Shown: positions 13,101-29,200, numbered from the stretch's first letter. The stretch: 64,000 nt of DNA from Actinernus sp. WN-2022 (GCA_030867875.1 JAOWCC010001634.1:8169877-8233876), one strand, 5' to 3'. Numbers and translations are program-made. The notes: generated by a model from the sequence alone, not told the origin.

Positions 13101-16100
13101 ACATTTTTTTCAGGGTGAAGATCTACTCTATGAACATCACTAACACTATAGACGGTGGGGCAGCCATGTGTAAGGACTGCCCTGTATCCTCAAAAGAAAA
13201 TATTGGGTAGGTATTGCAGCATTAAGAATGAGTTATCTCAGTCTGAAGATCGGGTGTCCCAAGCCTACTAATTTATAAACATCATCATTGTCATCATCAT
13301 CAACCTCACTATCAGCCTCAGCCTCATTATCAGGGTTCTTGGTAGAATCCAGCAATCAGTGGATTTTTTCTGGCTGTTACAATAACAGTAGCCACCTGTT
13401 ATTTTGCTTGAAAATACATGTACATGCAAGACTTGTATGATTTATCTTTTTTGAAGACAGCTTTTTGTGAAAATGTAGCTGCTTGTTTTCAAGTATTGGC
13501 TATCTGTCCAAATACATGTACATGTACATGTAAATATGGAGAACCTGTATCATCGGCACATGATTCTTGTTAAGGGCCTTGTACACAGAGTTGGTTTACA
13601 CGAGCGTAACATAAAATTCTAATGCTACGTTTTAATATTTTTCTCAAAATCTAAACATCCTATAACCCTAGGGCTTCGTAGAATAAAACTTTAGTCTAGG
13701 TGCACAGAAAAATGAGCAAAATCTTTCCCAAATGGTTTTACATGTATTTGAAAATTGTTGTTAGAATTCTGTTGGGAAAAGATTCTCATTTTCCACCAGA
13801 GTTTTACTCCACATCACAATGAATTTTGATCATTTTAAGAAATATTTGAGAAGAAAATTTGAAGTACATGTACATGTTACATGTTGGTGTACCATTACAA
13901 GGGCTTCAGATAGGCATCAGAGGCATTAAAAGTTGCTGTCAGGTTTACTAAGATTTAGCAAAAATAATGATTTAGCAGGTAATCCCAGAAGAAGTAGGCA
14001 GCAGTATGATATCAAGTAGCTGGCAATTTGAATTACACGTACATGAATATAGTTTCAGTCTAAAGATTTTGCAAGACAAATTGGGATCCTTCTCATCATT
14101 GACAATAACCATGGACATTACCAACAACATACACATGAATGTATCCAACTCTGAACAACTTGATGAGCAGTTGTGAGTCAGAGAATACAAATTACATAGC
14201 ATTGTAAGTGAAACTGTTTGTTTATCGTTCCTATTGCAGTTGTGTTTCTTGTCCTGATGGGAACTTTATTGATGAGAAGAAAAAAAAGTGTGAGCCCTGC
14301 CCAGCAAGTAAGTACATGTAGCCTTACATTTTCTGTGTTACCATAGAAACACGAGTGGAAGTTAGGAAGAATGAGAAATGGTAATAACACCATGAGCCAG
14401 AAGAGGGAGTGTTTCCACTGCTATTTCGAGTTCTTCCAATTTAGCTTCCAAAAGTGTTTATATGACTCTTTGGAAACATGGGGGAAAATGTTAAATTCCT
14501 ATAGTTCCCTCGAGTCCCTGAAATATACCACAGCAACACTTTGCGGTGACAGGTCCAGGCCCACAACCTCCACCATTATTAGTATTATTAGTATTATTAT
14601 TATCACCATCATATCCATAGTTACGCACTTGACTTAAGTACTTACTTAAAGTACTTATGTAAGGGACCAAGCCCCTAACATCCATCATAAGTAATATAAT
14701 TATGCATGTACATGTACATGAGGCATGTTAACACAAAAGGCGCCTTAGCAAGGAACACTCATTTTGTGTTAACATGACTCATCTTGTGTGGAATTCTCGA
14801 TTTCTTCAGTTTAAAGCGCTGATATTCTAGGTTTTAATGATAGTAAAATGACACTTGCTTCCATTTATAGCTTTCTATCCCATAATTTCCTTGAGATTTG
14901 GAGTTTTTCGAGATTTTCTACCTTATCACTTTTTTGCAGTTGATCAACTAAAAGTGACATTTTGGGATGTTTCTAGTGGAAATAAGCGGATAAAGCTCGC
15001 CGAAAGTTGTTCTACAGAAAAAGACGGTTCTTTTGCTGCAAACCGCATTAAAATCCATCAAGATCTCGAGAAATGGTGGCCAGTTGAAATAAACGGTGCA
15101 CAAATTGAGGCATGTTAACACAAAAGGCACCTTAGCAAGGAACACTCATTTTGTGGTAACATGACTCATATATAACTGATGTGAAATACATCCAGGATGA
15201 ATAAATACACTTGAATATATAACTAGACTTGCCTACATGTAGTTATTTATATAGTAAATTGTCATAAAATTAAACACTGAACTGTTTATGAGCCAGAACC
15301 ACAATGAACTGACTCTGTCTCTTGACAGTTTATATAACCCTAATTATCATAACACTGGCTCTCCAGGCCCTCTCGTCCACATAGGAACTTATTTCTCTTT
15401 GCACTACCAATTCATTGCATTCCTTGTCCATTACAAGAGAAATACAAATTTCTATTTCCTGTATAAAATAAAAAAAATACAAATTTGATAAACCAAGACG
15501 TATATTCTTCCATCTGTTTCTGTAAGAGTTCACTATCACATATAGAAACATGGCTTTCAGCCAATCTGAGCGTATGTACTATCAAATCTATTTTATAAAA
15601 TAAGAAATAAAAGCATGATTGTGTAAAATTCTTCTCTTCAGACACCTACCTGAATCTGACCAATCCTTATAGCCAAGCTGCATGTATTCCCTGTGGACCT
15701 GGACTAACAAGGTACAGAACATGTTCTATAATGATGTTCTATAAATATATTATGCAATCTTGCTGTCCATCTGTCCTCTTATAGATCCCAATGTGAAGAG
15801 AACAATAAAGTGGCCACTTGACAACGTACATTTGTAACTGATATTCTCTTCGTGTTTTGACGTCATCTTTGTAACTATAAGAAGACAGACCTGTGGCAAA
15901 GTGGTTAATCTACACATAATTTTTTCATACAATAATATATTATTAGCTAACTTTCCCAACAAAATAGAGCCTGCACATGAACTTTTGATGACATACAATG
16001 TACATGTATGTGCATCTGTAAAATTCTAATACATTGTAGATCATGATCACAACACAACCTGATGATCCCATTTACTGAGCATAAATCATCAGATTTTTTA

Positions 16101-19100
16101 AAGTAATGCTCCAGCTAAGAACAATAGCACTGAATGGCAAGGAATGTAAAAAGGTGTTAAGTTTCTATTCTTCTTTCTCGTAATTTCATTGGTTGATACT
16201 CGTAAATTCAATAGAAGACCATCGAAGTAATGCACTTTCATTAGATAACTTTTGAAGTTTAATTTCAGTTTGATCAAACTAACTGTATGTATGGTTTGAT
16301 TTCAATGAAAATCAACCTTGGGGAAAGTTCTCACATTTGTGATTCATATATTGTTCTCCTTTCCTATTGGCTGGAAGGTGTTTTCTTTAAGTTTTCACAG
16401 TACAAATCACCAACAGCACACAGTTTCTTTATTTTCTGTGTAACTTTGACTGAGGACATTTCAGACAGAACTTAAGACACATTCAAGCAAAATTATCCGA
16501 GAGGACATACTCATTGCTGCAGTCTATTGAATTTTCCTATGGTTCTTTTGCAAATCATTACTTAAACAATGAACTTCAATTCACCTTGGCTCTGCTTTAC
16601 ATCTGAAACACCTGTTTCACTCAGCTTTTCATTAACACAGGACTAATAGTCCCTTTGAGTCATCCATTTCAAAAACCCGACTTTGTGGGCCTTCTGAATT
16701 AATTATACATGTATGTGACTTTTAGTCCAATTTTGTCTGAAACAGACTGGACAATCAAATTTTTTTTTTGAAAGTCATGTGTCCCAGTACTGTTGCTGTT
16801 TTCATAAAAAGCACCTGCTAGATGTAATATAAAGCACCTGATACGAAGCACATACATTTGTACCATGTGATCTCATGAATCTCAATAAGAACAAGTTAAA
16901 TTGACTGGTTATTTTTTCACAGTTACAAAGGCTATTGATCTAGATATCCTTACAAAGCTTGAAGAAAATAGAGACTACATGTAATCATATATGGTATTTT
17001 AGTCATCTCATCATCTCTGGCAAGCACACGAGTGGAAGTATTTTTGCTCTGATGTACATGTACATGTACATGTAGCACCATGCAAAATAAACATTTAACA
17101 GCAAAAGTATTTGTTGTTTTCCTTTAAAATAAAATTATACATACATATAAGATTGTTTTCTCTTCTAAAAGGATTTTATTTATTTACTTACAGTGATAAA
17201 GGCTCAACATCCTGCCACTCAGATTGCAAGTTCTTCTCCAAGAGACATAATCGCCAGTTTGACTTTTCCAAACTGCAGGGGTATGTTTGACATAAACAAC
17301 TGCTTACATGTAGTTACTTTCACTGCACTACATCGTGCCGTAGGTACAATGTAGCAGAAGGAACACAAGAAATTAATGACAGTATTAGTTAATGATTTAA
17401 AATGTAGTGAGGAGTGTGTGAGGATTGACTTAACACAGACGCCACATCAGATTTTAATTAAATGTCACTGCCATAATAATCAGCCAGTGATAACATCAAT
17501 AATAAATATTAGAAGATTATTATTGTTTAATAATGTTATTATTAAATTTTATTAAGAGAGAAACTCAGCTTAGCCTGCTTGCCGGCTCTGTATATTTTTT
17601 GTAATGGGTTACCTGTGGTGTGCGGTCAAAACACTTGACCTAAAATAATTACAGAAGAGGGTGCAAGCAGGCTAAACTCGGCATATTCATGATTAAATTA
17701 ATACATGTAAATGAGAATTGCCCTGCATGCCCATGCAGTTCCTGTAACAAAAAAAACTTCAATGGTTTGGTAACTAATCCCATGCTTTAGCTGGGATTTT
17801 ACATGTACATGTAGCTATACAATGTATATACAAGCTAGATACTTGTAGGTAGATAAAAGTATGTGAGTGACTATGGACAGTGCTGATAAGCTGGCTATTA
17901 GTGGCTAAATCTATCACTGCTTGTTACTTATTAAAGTTGTAAGACCCTTACCAAAGAGACAAAGTCATGTTAAACTGTCTTGTTCAGCTGTACAGTAATT
18001 TATTTTGTACTTCAAATTGTAGCCCTGTTGCTGTCACTGGTGCTCCCTCATTCACCAGCCGCGGCTCTCGTTACTACCATGTGTTCCACCTTAGCCTGTG
18101 TGGACATCCATACCAGGAGGCTGTCTGTCACAGTAACATCAGTGTCAATACTGGCAGAAGGGTAGGAAATATATATCATACAGCAATACATTGTATGTAA
18201 CTTACATACATACATTTACATGGATGCTTTAAGGAGTTCTGTCAGATTCATATATTTCCAATTTAATATACAAAACTGTATTAATAGTATTAAAATAGAA
18301 TTAAGTAAGGAAACCGGCCTCAAATGTACCAATTAAAATATTGTTTTGTGGGCATGGCTCAAATTTGTTTTCCCCCCTAAGAGGTACCAATCAGAAAACA
18401 CAAAGTTAACTGACATTAATTTTTGATCCAAGTAAAAATACCACTACATGTATGCAAAGCCAGTACAAGAGATCAACAATAATTTTATTTTCTGGCTCTG
18501 CTTTATGTTCAACTAATTTTTTTTTTTTAACAGGATGACTTTAACTTGAGTGCAAGTGTGTGCCGTTTCACCATCATACCAAACAAAGATGGAAAACTGT
18601 CTGCCCAACCCATCAAGTAAGAACTCCTACATTTTGTAATACATCAATATACATTTGTAATATCAACTAAACACTGAATCGTAATGGAACAGGTGACAAT
18701 AATGCTTGTATACATATTTAGATCAGATTTTTAAATATTATTAGTTTTAATAACACATGCACGTTTTAACAAGTTTTTAGCTCCTACAGGCGTTACGTGT
18801 CTAAATAAACGATTGATTGATTTTTATATTTTTACTGATAGAATAGAAAATACACATTCAAATTAATATTTAATATGCACTCCTATGAAACAGAAGGGAA
18901 ATGTCCTAGATTCGTGAATGTTTCCAATAAAGTCAGAATTTTATTATCAATATCTAGAATAATGTGCTTTGAAATAAGTTAATTCCAAATCCATGGGTAA
19001 TCGTAGCCATCATCCTTTGTTAATAATTAATTTTCTCATTCACAGATTGGGAGAAGAGCTTGAAGGGATATACGAAACCAGTGAACACAGTAAGACTTCT

Positions 19101-20192
19101 GCTTTTGAAGATGAAGGTAATAACCCATTGTCAGTGTCATTTTTTGTTGACTGCCCAAACACAGATGCAATCCAAGCTTTTTATTGGAATCAGGGTTTCT
19201 GATAGGGTTAATTTTTTTTTGGTAAGTCGTGCGGCTTTTTAGGGCAGATTGTGCAGCAAGAATTACTATTATGCAGAATATTATGTGATTTTTCCGAGTT
19301 AAAACAAGGTTTCTGAACAAGTAAATTACTTTTTGCTATCCATGAGGCATACATGTATGTAATATAGAAGAACTATAAAGCATCTGAGTAAAAGGGTATA
19401 TATTATTAATTACCTTATTTCATCATGATGTACATGTATAAGCCGCCGTTCACATATAACTATAAAGCAGCACACCTAAATGTACCTTCAGCCTGATAAA
19501 TAGAAGCCTCTTCTGCTAAGTTTGTTTAAGGAGAAAGCTTGCATATAAGCCGCACCACAAAACACAGCAAGAATAATTGATATTTTGCTCTAGTTCATAA
19601 ACACTCGTACTTGAAGTTGAAGCAAAACATCCTCAGGAGATTGTCATATTGCAACTTCATAATTTTAATATGCATGGGCACAGTCTTTGAATCACTCATT
19701 TACATGTATTCCCCCACCATTATAAACTAATAACATTTTCAAGGATCCTCATTCTGTTGGGAACTAGGCAAGCCAAAGTTAACAGTTATATTCATTTGTT
19801 ATTTTAGAAGCAACACTGAGGAACTCATTAAAACTAGGATGTTGTGTGACATGCTTATGGTGACAGCTGGCCACCCCATGATATCCTGGATGACCTATTT
19901 AGAAATGAGAGTGAGCAACAGTTTTAGCAATAACGTGATTCAGTGTGATCAGATTTCAAAGCAAAATTATACCTGTAGAAAATGAGAGAGAAATAAATTG
20001 ACATTGTGATAACTAAGTTTTCCGATTCTGCTTGTGGAGGGGCAATTCGGGATAATTCCTTTAATTCCAACAGACAGGAAGGTTTTTTGGCAAAACTATA
20101 CGAGTACAAGTCTGTTCCTATAGTTCCCTTGAGTCCCTGAAATATACCACAGCAACACTTTGTGGTGATGGGTGCAGGCCCACAACCTCCAC

Positions 20193-20233
<41 letters not shown>

Positions 20234-23200
20234 CCATCATATCCATAGTTACACACTTGACTTAAGTACTTACTTAAAGTATTTGTGTAAGGGACCAAGC
20301 CCCTAACATCCATCATAAGTAATATAATAATTATTATGCATTTACATGTATATGTTAACTGATGTGAAACACATCCGGTATGAATAAATACACTTGAATA
20401 TATTACTGGACTTGCCTAGTTATTTATATAGTAAATTGTCATAAAATTAAACACTGAACTGTTTGTGTGCCAGAACCACAATGAACTGACTGTCTCTTGA
20501 CAGTTTACATGTATGTAACTCTAATTATCATAACACTCACTCTCCAGGTGCTCTCCAGGCCCTCTCATCCACATACATGTAGGAACTTATTTCTATTTGA
20601 TTCATTGCATTCCTTGTCCGTTACAAGAGAATTACATTGTCCGCCATCTTAGTTTTTCATAAATAAATTACTGGTGCATGCCAATCCCTCAGGCATAAAA
20701 TTGTGAAAGAATGCCTGGTGGTTTGATTTGCAGCAAAATCATCTCAATCGTGTATAATATATCAGGTGTTTTTCTTGGAAGGTAATTAAGCTTAATCACA
20801 TTTAAATATTCTGGAAATTCTAATATAATAATTTATTATTATAGGTCCTACAAGAGGTTTACTTTTATTTCTTTCATATAATGATTTTATTTTTTCACTG
20901 ATTATGCAAAAAAAATTGAATTATGCGATTGGATGCGATTTGAGACCGATTGTGCAAAATTGCACCAGCGGATAATATCAGAAGTCCTGTAGAATGAGAT
21001 TTGAGTGTTTGCAGGAGTACTGCCAGTGAATATTTATTTACATTGAAGTATATTTTTGTTTTTCAGGTCTAATTAAAAACACCACTACACATTTCATTTA
21101 CCACTTCCACTCTCACAGGTTAGTTACGACATACAGTGTTACTATGAAATCTTTATTATTATTAATTGATAGTATCAACCAGTGATCATGATTCCTAAGA
21201 ATGTGCAATTTTTTTCATTGTTTGAAAATGTTGAGTGCATCATGTTTGATTCTATTTTGATAAAAAGCATCCTCACACAGGAGAAACTCTGATGGAATTT
21301 TTATTATAAAACAAATAGAATATAGCTTTCCTGTCTAATAAAATTATATGCATGAGGTATTGAAATATTGCTGAATGCACAAGTTCTTGTTCCACTCTTG
21401 CATCCACAGCTTTTCAAGACCTCAAAAGTTCATCATTTAAAAATAATAACCCTGGGTGAAAGATAATGTTTCTATAATTACTATAGAAACAGAAGTTGTG
21501 CATACTCTTGGCCTTGAACTTAAGGATAATTTATGTTTGATCATCAAATTAAATGAAGCTCTTTTCTGTTGTTGTGATAAAGTTATAGAAATAGTTGTGG
21601 AAGTTTGGAAGAACTCTAAATAGCTGAAGCAACACTCACATCTGTCCCACAGCCATTTCTTGTTCTCACAAACTTCCACTCTTGTTTCTATAGAACACGG
21701 AGAACCATTCATAGTTGTTACATGCTGAGCAGCATGCATCTCTACTGTTGTCTACTACATGACTTTATAGTCCTTGCTTCATGAAAGAAAGAAATGGGAA
21801 ACTTCTAAACAGTGATTACACTGCAATGTCAGGGTTCTGGCTTGGGCTGCGCCTTGCTCCATTGAAAGCAATAGTTTTAGACATCTTGTCATTATGTATC
21901 TGAGGCCGTAGTGTGCATATTGCATAATGAAACCTTGAATATTCATGTATAATAGAAATCCCAAAGTGACCAATAGAATAAATGTGATACATGTCATTTG
22001 ACACATTGAGTAATAGTTGCATGCTTTTAAAACAACAGCCATTTCTTGTGTTCCCTTCCAGAGCAACCACTGCCTGTAAGGATGGCCGTGAAGTGTTAGT
22101 GACCCTCAAATGTGACCCAACAGCTCCCGACAAGGTCAGCTGATTCTACTAGTTAATTATCTGCAGTAATTTATCACCATTTTCATACAATGTACAACGT
22201 TGTATTACACCTGTGTGCATGTAGTCTTCACTAGACTAGTAGGTAACCACTGATGGCAGAAGAACAGTTTCCTACCTGGAACTATGTATACATGTACATT
22301 GTAAACAATGTATCTGTCAAGTGGCTGAAGTACTCATAAGTGTGGCTAGCAAGTTTTCAACCAGAAACAGAAAGTTTAAAACGTTCTTTTCTCAATGAAT
22401 CCTATAGCTAGTAGACCACTTCTGGCATTTGTAGCACTGCACTTAAAGGATCTGTGTCATGGTGAGGGACACACCTTTATGATCCGGGCCAGAACAAAGT
22501 TATTTTCAGTTATTTTCTACAAACTTACGACCCTAGCACACGTGTGGGATGGATGAAATCAAAGTGAATGTGCAAAAATGATTATTAAACTGTGCGTAGA
22601 TCTAGTCTTCAAGGAACATATTACATATCCTTTCAATCAAGCATTTAGGGAGGGGACTTTTAAGTGTTTGAAGCCAATTAACAGCCACCAATAGAACATT
22701 GAATCCAACCATGCACAAAACCATGACACAGTGCCGTTAACAGCACTTGTATTTTTGACATTCTACCTATATTGTGTGTATTCCAGGGTCTGGGGGAATA
22801 AGGCTATCCACCAGATAAACCCTTATTCAGTGGATAAGTGTTAACCAAAGTAGCTTATTTTATCCACTGGATAGGAATTTATCCAGCGGATGGTGTTATC
22901 CACCCTTTGAACAACTGGAAACAGAAGTCTTTTCAGCTCATGCAGCTGGAATCCTTTCACATATCTCAATCCCTCAAATTCTGCTCAATAAATGTACATA
23001 ATTATGTCATGTGTGTGAGTCATTGGTTGTTGGCCTTTACAGATCTGGTTAGTCCATTAGAACTGTTAACATTGAACATAGTTATTAATCTATCTACATG
23101 TACTTATTGTATCAGGGGGTCCTTCAACTTCCTTCCCATTGTCCTGATGGTACCTGTGATGGATGCAGGTAATGTCTGATTTTCATTACATGTACATGTG

Positions 23201-26200
23201 CGTTACCAGCTTCTGATTGGGTTAATGGCATCCCTGTTGTGTGTGATGTCACAACATCACTGCTCCTTCTTACCAGAATGAGATGTGATCTCCCCAGGAT
23301 ACAGCATGGAATTGTCTGGGTTTATTTTTGACCCAGTAATGTGAGAGCCTAGGGACTAGGCTGGTGTGCAACATTGAAACCCATTAGAAAAGTGATGTTT
23401 CATTTGGCATAACTAGTCTCAGTCACATGTAAAAATTGTTTTATGAATGAAAGTGTTGGCACAATTGTAGTCAGCCATTGAAAGAGTACTTGACAGGTAT
23501 GCCATTCATTAACTTATTGTTACTGTCTTCAAGAATAAGTGAGTTTAATATTTTCATGGACGAGCTGGAATGAGCACTCAATGGAGGCATCTTTTCTACT
23601 GCTACCAAGGGTGTAGCCAGGTTGTAATATAGTTGTAGGCCCACACAATCAGTCAGACTGCTCCTAAGGGGATGTGGGGTGTGCTGCCTTGGGAATGTTT
23701 TAGATTAATTTTAGGCTCAAATGCCTTCTGCACTTTTAGGTAATGTTTTTAGCTTTTTGAACGTCTAAATATTTCAGGGACTTTTCACTTTGTCTATTCT
23801 TGTCTCTTGCATATTGTAATAAATATGCTAAGAAATAGGTACATGTACAAGTAGGCCTTATATAGGCTGGCTACACCCCTGGCTACATGTAAACAGTTTT
23901 TTTTAAACAAATTCCAAATCATTATAGCTGATCTGTGACAATACAAATCTTGCCTATTGGGCTGCCATGCACCTGTCAAAACCTGGATTATCATGTCTGC
24001 TCCAACAATACCCTAACACTAAAACAGTAACAACACATTCACTAACATAACAGAAGTGCTCTGTCTTAACAGTGCAGTTCGATCAGAAGCGAGTTTACAA
24101 GCAGTAAAACCCCAAGATTTATATTGCCAATCTTTTATTTGTACAGATCCAATGCATATACACATATAGTTAAAATTGTATGAAGTATTTAAAAGATTGT
24201 TGACCGAAAACCTATTGACTTTTGGTGCAACCTCTCAACTTAAACCAAGCTGATATTTTTACATAATTTATTTATTATATTATTAATAATTATATAGGTT
24301 TGAGTTCTTGTGGAGAACCAAGTATGCATGCCCAGAGTGTTCTGTAGCTGATTACAAGAAAGTCAGGTCAGCCTGTGAGGTTAGTGATGGTTGTGTATTT
24401 CAGAATACCTAATAGAGTTGTCATCAGGATTTGGGGTAAGGTCGGCGAAATCAGGAATGAGAACATATTTGGGGTAAGGTCAGGAAAATGTCAGAAAACA
24501 AATGGGGGAAAATATTTGAGACTCCGAGGGTGTGCATGTTTGTATTGTAACTCAGTGAGGGATATCCAGTGGCTTAAATATGTGAGAGTGAAGGGAGAGG
24601 GGGAGAGGGGCAGTTGCTTTGAGAAGGAGGACCATTGGTCCCTCCCCCCTATTTGACCCTCTGGCAACCAACAACTCTGCCAAAGGAAAGAGAAAACAGC
24701 AGGGCCTTTATTGATAACTAAACCACATTAGTCATGCTGATTTCTGTCTTTGTCTTTCTCTCTTAGCATGGAACCAAGAAAACTTCATACATGTGGAAAG
24801 AACCCAGGTACAGTGTACGTCCATCGTTTATCCTCAAATAAAAAGGAAATAATTCATTAAAGCAGCAGGGTTCTTGGTAGAAACTGTCTGTCGCTGGATT
24901 TCTGCATGCTGGCTGTTAGGATGAAACTAATAATATGATCAGCTAAAACTCGATTAAGGTATGCTATAACCTAACTTTGTTATGATGAAAGTAGCTCCCT
25001 GTTCTTTTGCTGTTCGTTAGCCTGAGAAAAACCACCATCTCTACTGCTCCCCCACTGCAGGTGGTTGTCTTCTCAGCTAATGATTTGTCTTTTTGTGAAG
25101 ATATATTTTATGAAAATGAAGCTGCTTGTTGCCGGTTATTGGCCGCCTTTCCAAATAAATACTGGGAACTCAGATGGCAAAATGGAATTGTTGTCTCCCA
25201 AGCACAGGACAAGTTGTGACAGGTTGTGGGAAAGTTGAACAAATTTATGATCTGTATCTCAAAGCAGTATGTATGTAAACTGAGTGTTTGTTTATTCTGT
25301 TGACATGCTAATCTCAGGTAGCCCAAACCGATTAGCAGTATGTTGAAAAGATGCACTACTGAACTTGGAATCTTCTGTTTCACCAGGATTTGCCGTGATG
25401 GTGTAAGGCTACCAAAAGAAAAGACCGAGAAATGCAGCATTCTGGATCAGACTGTTGGCTCTGCCATGAAAGACTTCAAGGTTTGTGTTATGCAATGCTT
25501 AAACAATATGAATGGGGATCTTACAGCTAATTGAAAACTCAACAAATGTAAAAACTAACTATATAATGGCTTGAAAGAGCACACCAAAAATAAGCAAGTT
25601 TGCCGAAGTTAAGAGGCTATCTATTTTCCTTACGGAGTTGTAAATTGCAAAGATAAAAAAAATACAGAGAAATGTATGGTGACCAATCGTGCACATTTGT
25701 CTGTTTGTGGAACTTTGTTCACTCGTAACTTTGTCAGTAGCTAAAATATCTGCTCAAAACTTTGCACAGTTGGTAATTTTAATACGCTTTCCAGCCATGT
25801 CATTAGTTTTTGTCTGTGAGTTTTAAAGAATTTTCAAATTACCTGCAATAACCCCATTGCTTGATGGTAATCAACGAACAATGTGTGGTATGACTCACTG
25901 GTTAGCTCAGTTGGTAGAGCACGGTATAGAGTGCGGGAGGTCACGGGTTCGAATCCCGGCCGCGTCCTTGGGCAGGGACGTTTAAGTCGTCCTTCCTCTT
26001 CTAATCTATACGAGGGGACGTGAAAGAACCTGTTGTGTTATTTCGAGATTGTCTCCCGACACAACAGCCTGGTATTCTGAGGTACTAACAATCACTCATG
26101 ATTGTAAACTGCATGCAGCACATTGCGCCACAATAGCAGTCCGTATCACGAAAATAACCTTGTGAAACGCATTTGAATATATCCATATAGAATTTGCGCT

Positions 26201-29200
26201 ATATAAATGAATACTGTTACCTTTATGTAATGATAAAGAATGAGTGGCCGATCTTTATCCGATTCACAAACTCGAGCTGAGTCTAGATGTAGAGTCATGT
26301 TTTCAGTTATTTTGGCGATACAACTTATTTTGGCCGAGAAAATCGAAGCCAAAGTTTATGTAAATCAGGACGAAATCTGTATCAGCTTTAAAGATCACTT
26401 ATCGGTCGGTGATTTCCTTTGTTTTTGCTTCATCATACTTTTATGAAAGAATACACATTATAGTTGTGTTATCAAATACATACGACTTTACTGCTATGGC
26501 GACCGACCATTGGTTCTTAATGAAGTGACCAACATAAAATGTGCTTCCAGATTGGAGAGAGAGAATATGGCATGAAACAAGTGATGCCACTGATGCCCAT
26601 GTCTTTGTTTTCAGGAATTTAAATACTTCTTTCCTTTTCACATGCTTGAGGTAGACGTTACCGTAATGTTTAGTAATACAGCCTTTGTCTTACAGATCGG
26701 TATTGGTGTGGTAGCGCTGTTTACAGTTCTTCTCGTGTGTTCCGTCTTATTCCTGTTCTGCAAGAATAGAAGGTGAGTAATCCAGCCACGCATCCCCCTC
26801 CCCCTCCCCCTGGCTTCTCCTGCCCCTTTCTACACCTCGTAGGATTTATTTTAGTATCACCTCATCCCAATTCTAATCGTCAGTGGCTGTCCATTGTTAG
26901 TATAACCAAGCCACCGGCTATCGGCAAACTCACAATCTGATTGGCTACACAGTCGTCATCTATCGATTGATGACAATTTTAAAGAACAAGTGACTACAGA
27001 CAAAATGAATTAGAAAACTGCTTATTTTCCAACGTTTTTCTTAGGTTTACTTCTATATACAAATGCAGATCGACAGCTAAGTTGGAAATGGAGCCCATTA
27101 CGAGGAGCGTCCAACTTCCCCATTGGTTCTGTTCCCAGTAGATGTGGCTATGTTTAGAATTGCATTTCACGCGAAATAAACTAAGGCCGTGTTGTCTTAG
27201 CCAACCAGATAGCTATACGTCACTTCTCATTATTTTTCATTATCATTATATATATTATCATTATATATATATTAATTTGGCCGTTTACGTTAACAAATAC
27301 ATTGGATAATCGATTTTTGATAAGAAAAAACTCCAAAATATTGCCGTTTCTTTTGTCCCCAAGCTTTTTCAAGTTTCCGTTATTGTTGCTGTTTTTTTTT
27401 TCACTGTAAACAGGCCCTTTGAAAGTACGGTAAATATTAATTACCGTATTTGTGTCTAGAAGGCTGCGAAAATCGTTAAGGCGTTTCTTAATTCTTGTTT
27501 TCCAGGTTGAACTACAAGTACCATCGTCTTGTTCAGAATGCCAGTGGTTCCCATGGTGAACTGCCTCAGGTTGAGAGGTGTGCCGTGGAGGAGGATGAGG
27601 AGGATGAAGAGGAGGAGGAGGTAAGACAGGGCTAGAAACAGTCTATAGAGAGTAGGTAAGACAGGGCTAGAAACAGTCTATAGAGAGGAGGTAAGACAGG
27701 GCTAGAAATAGTCTATAGAGAGGAGGTAAGACAGGGCTAGAAACAGTCTATAGAGAGTAGGTAAGACAGGGCTAGAAATAGTCTATAGAGAGGAGGTAAG
27801 ACAGGGCTAGAAACAGTCTATAGAGAGGAGGTAAGACAGGGCTAGAAACAGTCTATAGAGAGGAGGTAAGACAGGGCTAGAAACAGTCTATAGAGAGGAG
27901 GTAAGACAGGGCTAGAAACAGTCTATAGAGAGTAGGTAAGACACGGCTAGAAACAGTCTATAGAGAGGAGGTAAGACAGGGCTAGAAACAGTCTATAGAG
28001 AGGAGGTAAGACAGGGCTAGAAACAGTCTATAGAGAGGAGGTAAGACAGGGCTAGAAACAGTCTATAGAGAGGAAGTAAGACAGGGCTAGAAACAGTCTA
28101 TAGAGAGGAGGTAAGACAGGGCTAGAAACAGTCTATAGAGAGGAGGTAAGACAGGGCTAGAAACAGTCTATAGAGAGGAGGTAAGACAGGGCTAGAAACA
28201 GTCTATAGAGAGGAGGTAAGACAGGGCTAGAAACAGTCTATAGAGAGGAGGTAAGACAGGGCTAGAAACAGTCTATAGAGAGGAGGTAAGACAGGGCTAG
28301 AAACAGTCTATAGAGAGGAGGTAAGACACGGCTAGAAACAGTCTATAGAGAGTAGGTAAGACAGGGCTAGAAACAGTCTATAGAGAGGAGGTAAGACAGG
28401 GCTAGAAACAGTCTATAGAGAGGAGGTAAGACAGGGCTAGAAACAGTCTATAGAGAGGAGGTAAGACAGGGCTAGAAACAGTCTATAGAGAGGAGGTAAG
28501 ACAGGGCTAGAAACAGTCTATAGAGAGTAGGTAAGACAGGGCTAGAAACAGTCTATAGAGAGGAGGTAAGACAGGGCTAGAAACAGTCTATAGAGAGGAG
28601 GTAAGACAGGGCTAGAAACAGTCTATAGAGAGGAGGTAAGACAGGGCAAGAAACAGTCTATAGAGAGGAGGTAAGACAGGGCTAGAAACAGTCTATAGAG
28701 AGTAGGCAAGACAGGGCTAGAAACAGTCTATAGAGAGGAGGTAAGACAGGGCTAGAAACAGTCTATAGAGAGGAGGTAAGACAGGGCTAGAAACAGTCTA
28801 TAGAGAGTAGGTAAGACAGGGCTAGAAACAGTCTATAGAGAGTAGGCAAGACAGGGCTAGAAACAGTCTATAGAGAGGAGGTAAGACAGGGCTAGAAACA
28901 GTCTATAGAGAGGAGGTAAGACAGGGCTAGAAACAGTCTATAGAGAGGAGGTAAGACAGGGCTAGAAACAGTCTATAGAGAGTAGGTAAGACAGGGCTAG
29001 AAACAGTTTATAGAGAGGAGGTAAGACAGGGCTAGAAACAGTCTATAGAGAGGAGGTAAGACAGGGCTAGAAACAGTCTATAGAGAGGAGGTAAGACAGG
29101 GCAAGAAACAGTCTATAGAGAGGAGGTAAGACAGGGCTAGAAACAGTCTATAGAGAGGAGGTAAGACAGGGCTAGAAACAGTCTATAGAGAGGAGGTAAG

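Noticed and set aside
21437..22133. Minus-strand ORFs of 95-105 codons
   Set aside because: They overlap ELAPOR exon 22062-22134 on the opposite strand and an interspersed repeat.
25892..25970. Functional tRNA gene
   Set aside because: A and B boxes are present, but the anticodon arm does not fold normally and the sequence continues into a SINE body.
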